Origin: Nematostella vectensis
Lineage: Eukaryota > Cnidaria > Anthozoa > Actiniaria > Edwardsiidae
Direction of reading: 5' to 3'
NCBI RefSeq assembly: GCF_932526225.1
Contig: NC_064048.1
Span: 10,982,688 to 11,046,687, forward strand
Length of the DNA stretch: 64,000 nucleotides
The notes below the pieces were generated by a model that saw only the letters and a program-made list of their open reading frames with translations, was not told where the DNA came from and made no database searches. Positions 63,801-64,000 of this stretch are shown here, piece by piece. Every line of letters begins with the position of its first letter. The first letter of the stretch is position 1. A program made the translations under genes and the position numbers.

Positions 63801-64000
63801 CAAGCCGTCCATCAACTTCAAGTGATTGACACTTCTTCAGGTAACCCAGCAACTGAAGACAGTCGTTCCTTGGCAGAGGTGATTGACAGGCCAGCCCATA
63901 GAGACATTCGGCAAGAAGCTGCCGCTGGTCTGTGATGAAGTCTATCAGTTGTCGCTTGTGGTGCTCATCGCCGATAGCCTGGCCTTTTTGAAGTTTCTCA
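27856..64000 (-). CDS. NUP205: NUP205, inner-ring nuclear pore scaffold nucleoporin (5' end outside window)
   Basis: A large alpha-solenoid of the Nup192/Nup205 family. With NUP93 and others it builds the inner ring of the nuclear pore complex. 33 coding exons, in transcript order: >64000-63708, 63643-63372, 63040-62978, 56442-56326, 55635-55269, 51448-51345, 50855-50673, 50363-50307, 49875-49666, 49364-49182, 48426-48369, 47887-47689, 47160-47040, 46667-46571, 45020-44850, 43573-43196, 42336-42116, 41642-41469, 41006-40815, 40399-40078, 39880-39747, 39406-39116, 38182-38018, 37622-37483, 36182-36062, 35431-35287, 34806-34720, 34417-34251, 33951-33825, 33578-33447, 32778-32690, 28815-28750, 27981-27856. 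Together they give about 1857 residues; vertebrate NUP205 is about 2012. All junction phases agree. Diagnostic blocks: LAAFAKSPEIAAS, LGFELRRPVS, LESxxR..YPETRAF, ILDSVDFSQDFP, CRDACDGHDIGRMLA, SLQELALITGII, LFILWRHLDYF and SRMSFIQVLVRRVKRLL near the C-terminus. The C-terminal tail after LVRR is longer than I recall for vertebrates. No frameshift or internal stop was seen. Antisense LINE in the intron at 56443-62977; many introns are minisatellites. Confidence 0.96.
28128..28384. repeat. 42-bp minisatellite, ~6 copies, last NUP205 intron
   Basis: The unit GGTATGGAAACAGTAGACTG then TGACACGAACGCGTTCTCGTTG repeats six times with few changes. It contains the palindrome AACGCGTT. Being 42 bp long with no stop in several frames, it gives repeat peptides (METVDCDTNAFSLG) on both strands, which are not considered genes. 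Confidence 0.9.
28426..28678. mobile_element. MITE with ~22-bp inverted termini
   Basis: Left end GGGGACTAAGAGATCACGTG and right end complement GGGGACTTGCG then CTAAGAGATCACGTGAC bound a 253-bp A/T-rich interior. No open frame and no clear target duplication. Confidence 0.6.
28829..32470. repeat. 43-bp minisatellite with an E-box in each unit, ~85 copies
   Basis: The unit is TACACGTGTAGGTCAGACAG then TAGTATATAGTGTGCATAGTACA. Nearly every unit keeps the palindrome ACACGTGT (canonical E-box CACGTG). Variant sites (GTCAGTC/GTCAGAC, GCGTG/GTGTG, TATACA/ACATACA) form larger blocks; one 774-bp block (18 units) is duplicated (about 28908 and 29682). It ends about 14 bp before the acceptor of NUP205 exon 28815-28750. 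Confidence 0.95.
32622..32778 (-). repeat. duplicated segment spanning the donor of NUP205 exon 32778-32690
   Basis: The exon stretch CAACACAAGCATGGCGTGAC is repeated after the donor as CAACGCAAGTATGGCGTGAC (about 32635-32665 on +). The duplication therefore spans the splice site; the second copy has diverged. Confidence 0.6.
33090..33500 (-). repeat. four extra copies of the exon end and donor of NUP205 exon 33578-33447
   Basis: Reading the - strand, GGATGAGGCGACTACAAG/GTAAAC is the real exon end. Related copies follow with donors GTAAAC, GTAAAC, TTAAAC and GATAAG, spaced about 75-105 bp apart. Donor quality thus decays with distance. Spacers share CCCCATATGGAACACACC. Confidence 0.8.
35690..35835. 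repeat. dispersed repeat, copy 1
   Basis: GAAATTTTCACGTCGTAGT ... GCTGCTATTCAAATTTGAAT ... ATTGTTTTCTGCCGTC is similar to sequence at 41145-41285, where the order is the same. An interspersed repeat family of unknown class in two NUP205 introns. Confidence 0.5.
36390..37482 (-). repeat. 56-bp array derived from the end of NUP205 exon 37622-37483, ~20 copies
   Basis: On the - strand the units read GAGACTAGGTAAGGACTGCT then CTTATCAATGGAATCATCTT and CAACACTACGGTAACA. They align with the exon end plus donor. In the exon frame the units encode ALINGIIFNTTVTET, against ALITGIICNAALTET in the real exon. A second unit type has CTAAGTAGAGTGTTGTCATC at the same place. Array copies resemble one another more than the exon. 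Confidence 0.88.
38222..39121 (-). repeat. ~22-bp array derived from the donor of NUP205 exon 39406-39116, ~40 copies
   Basis: The exon ends CTTGATCAG/GTAAACAGGG. The intron continues as degenerate units of TTGATCAGGTAAACAGTGTT, many keeping CAG/GTAAAC. Toward the far end units drift (GATAAA, ATGTAA). Confidence 0.88.
39500..39765 (-). repeat. ~29-bp array derived from the donor of NUP205 exon 39880-39747, ~9 copies
   Basis: The exon ends GATATCGGACGG/GTAATGTGATA. Following units read GACATTATATCGGACGGGTA then ATGTGATA, with donors GTAATG, GTAAGG, GTAATT, GTAAGT and GTACAG. Confidence 0.85.
41145..41285. repeat. dispersed repeat, copy 2
   Basis: Related to 35690-35835 (see that entry). It also carries a short hairpin, TGGTCTGGTGGAAAACCAGACCA, split at 41181-41203. 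Confidence 0.45.
41660..41975. repeat. degenerate TGTCTGTAAAAT repeat in a NUP205 intron
   Basis: TGTCTGTAAAATCA-like blocks recur irregularly about 12 times. On the gene strand each gives TTTTACAGAC, an acceptor-like word. Confidence 0.6.
42467..42757. mobile_element. foldback element in a NUP205 intron
   Basis: CTATTCAACTGTTTGATGTG ... GATTGGTTGAA ... TAGACATTCCATA (42467-42532) is matched by the inverted TATGGAATGTCTAATTCAAC ... CAAACAGTTGAATAG (about 42713-42757). Arms are about 40 bp. No open frame. Confidence 0.6.
43865..44030. repeat. pyrimidine-rich CCATCCTCATCGCTAT repeat
   Basis: Irregular 9/18-bp units of CCATCCTCATCGCTATC type. They give hydrophobic Leu/Ile-rich open frames in all + frames, which are artefacts. 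Confidence 0.7.
44620..44855 (-). repeat. donor-like copies after NUP205 exon 45020-44850
   Basis: The exon ends TTGCCAG/GTAATGAC. Downstream on the - strand, TTTTACCAGGTAATAAAAGT-like units recur about four times at 60-70 bp spacing, each repeating CCAG/GTAAT or a decayed form. Confidence 0.55.
45040..46590 (-). repeat. 22-bp array containing the donor of NUP205 exon 46667-46571, ~70 copies
   Basis: The exon ends ATAGGGGAAG/GTATGTTCATAG. Practically the whole 1.55-kb intron consists of GAAGGTATGTTCATAGATTG plus GG units with one-base and GGGA-type variants. Each unit juxtaposes an acceptor-like TTCATAG, ten bases (ATTGGGGAAG) and a donor GTATGT. Confidence 0.95.
46825..46970. repeat. ~19-bp tandem repeat, 7-8 copies
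   Basis: AACTTCACTAACCAACAAG repeats within the NUP205 intron between 46668 and 47039. Not related to the adjacent splice sites. Confidence 0.85.
47175..47690. repeat. ~31-bp degenerate repeat in a NUP205 intron, ~14 copies
   Basis: TTCCAGGAATTCATGTAACG ... TTTTTGCTGTA units of variable length fill the intron between exons 47887-47689 and 47160-47040. The donor itself is not included, although the first intron bases resemble a unit (TTCCTGACATTCCTGG on -). Confidence 0.75.
47985..48390 (-). repeat. ~55-bp array derived from the end of NUP205 exon 48426-48369, ~8 copies
   Basis: The real exon end is GACATGTTGACAGCAACATC then AG/GTAAGAC. Nearer copies keep GTGAG after the junction, while three distal copies have AG/GCGAGAC and one AG/GAGAG. 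The GT is thus replaced mostly by GC with distance. Confidence 0.85.
49130..49190 (-). repeat. two-copy donor duplication after NUP205 exon 49364-49182
   Basis: On the - strand ATG/GTAGGTGCTGAGGGTGTGA is followed by GATGGTAGGTGGCAAGGGTG, a direct repeat of about 25 bp carrying a second GTAGGT. Confidence 0.65.
49862..49990 (-). repeat. duplicated acceptor region of NUP205 exon 49875-49666
   Basis: CATTCAACTCGGCCTGGAGG and the following ACAGATAGAG occur at 49863 and again about 91 bp away as CATTCAACTCGGCCCGGAGG. The outer copy has CCTCCGG instead of CCTCCAGG, so its AG acceptor is lost. Confidence 0.8.
51548..54757. repeat. 37/39/42-bp minisatellite, ~85 copies, in a NUP205 intron
   Basis: The basic unit TCCATGCAGACTACATGTAC then AGATACAAACACCATAC is 37 bp. 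A GACTCTACATG variant is 39 bp, and a variant with GTGACAACCCATCAGTAG is 42 bp and recurs in blocks. It contains the palindrome TACATGTA. It creates open frames up to 325 codons in several frames on both strands; none is considered a gene. Confidence 0.95.
56443..58300. other. NUP205 intron, nothing recognised
   Basis: AT-rich sequence without exon candidates in frame with the flanking NUP205 exons and without clear repeats. Confidence 0.4.
58311..58706. repeat. ~200-bp direct repeat, two copies
   Basis: TCCTTCCTGAGGTTTGGTTG starts at 58311 and 58515. Both copies continue with GATTGCTTGA, GCCCTGGTTA and CATTAAATATTC blocks in the same order. About 80 percent similar by eye. Confidence 0.75.
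59000..62764 (+). mobile_element. degenerate L2/CR1-type LINE, antisense in NUP205 intron
   Basis: Domains in order: a degenerate 2A-like motif at 59191-59217 (GDIELNPEP); a Cys/His-rich PHD-like finger (CDECEKP ... CTTC ... HAKC); an apurinic-type endonuclease region (GDLNLN and SLSDHALV kept; the usual SETKLD reads SVTKID); and a reverse transcriptase with STDMSKAFDSL (61388-61420) and YADD (61646). Motifs fall in different frames with stops near 60118, 61052 and 61445 and a local rearrangement at 61573-61622, so the copy is dead. The 3' end is AATAAAG then (ATC)n, as in L2/CR1-like elements; the exact 5' boundary is uncertain. Confidence 0.88.
61573..61622. repeat. perfect 13-bp hairpin with direct copies, inside the LINE
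   Basis: GATAGCATAGGTC (61592-61604) and GACCTATGCTATC (61610-61622) are perfect inverted copies with a 5-base loop. Two further TAGCATAGG copies lie just before. The right arm is the normal reverse-transcriptase coding sequence (NDLCYH); the left part replaces conserved coding sequence. Confidence 0.85.

Overview
This is a piece of an invertebrate animal genome: spliced genes with GT-AG introns, TRUE multicellular-animal protein families, an L2/CR1-type LINE, several foldback elements and very heavy minisatellite content. A marine invertebrate, perhaps an anthozoan cnidarian, would fit, but nothing seen fixes the species.

Left part (about 2.8-25.3 kb, + strand): three tandem genes for small type I membrane proteins share one exon plan. 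Each has a signal-peptide exon ending in phase 1, a variable number of phase 1-1 module exons, a short linker exon (phase 1 to 0), and a final transmembrane exon. Gene A (2791-5272) has no module, gene B (7873-9939) has one eight-cysteine MANSC/MANEC-like module, and gene C (13693-25322) has two MANSC-like modules plus three EGF modules. The exon joins I propose keep frame throughout.

Right part (27.9 kb to the window end, - strand): the last 33 coding exons of NUP205, the Nup192/Nup205 inner-ring scaffold nucleoporin. It converges with gene C. Its N-terminal exons (about the first 200 residues) lie beyond position 64000. All 33 exons join in compatible phase and run collinear with what I know of vertebrate NUP205. 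A broken LINE lies antisense in one of its introns.

The striking feature is the introns. At about 12 of the 44 donor sites in the window, the end of the exon together with its 5' splice site has been copied downstream, from one extra copy to roughly 25-70. Examples are the 115-bp array after exon 6 of gene C, the 22-bp array filling a NUP205 intron at 45.0-46.6 kb, and the 56-bp array at 36.4-37.5 kb whose units still read as the parent exon. Other long arrays (39 bp x about 102, 43 bp x about 85, 37-39 bp x about 85, 24/14 bp) fill further introns. They create long open frames that are not genes. A MULE-like transposon with long inverted repeats and a 9-bp target duplication sits in gene C. 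No tRNA, rRNA or CRISPR array was seen.
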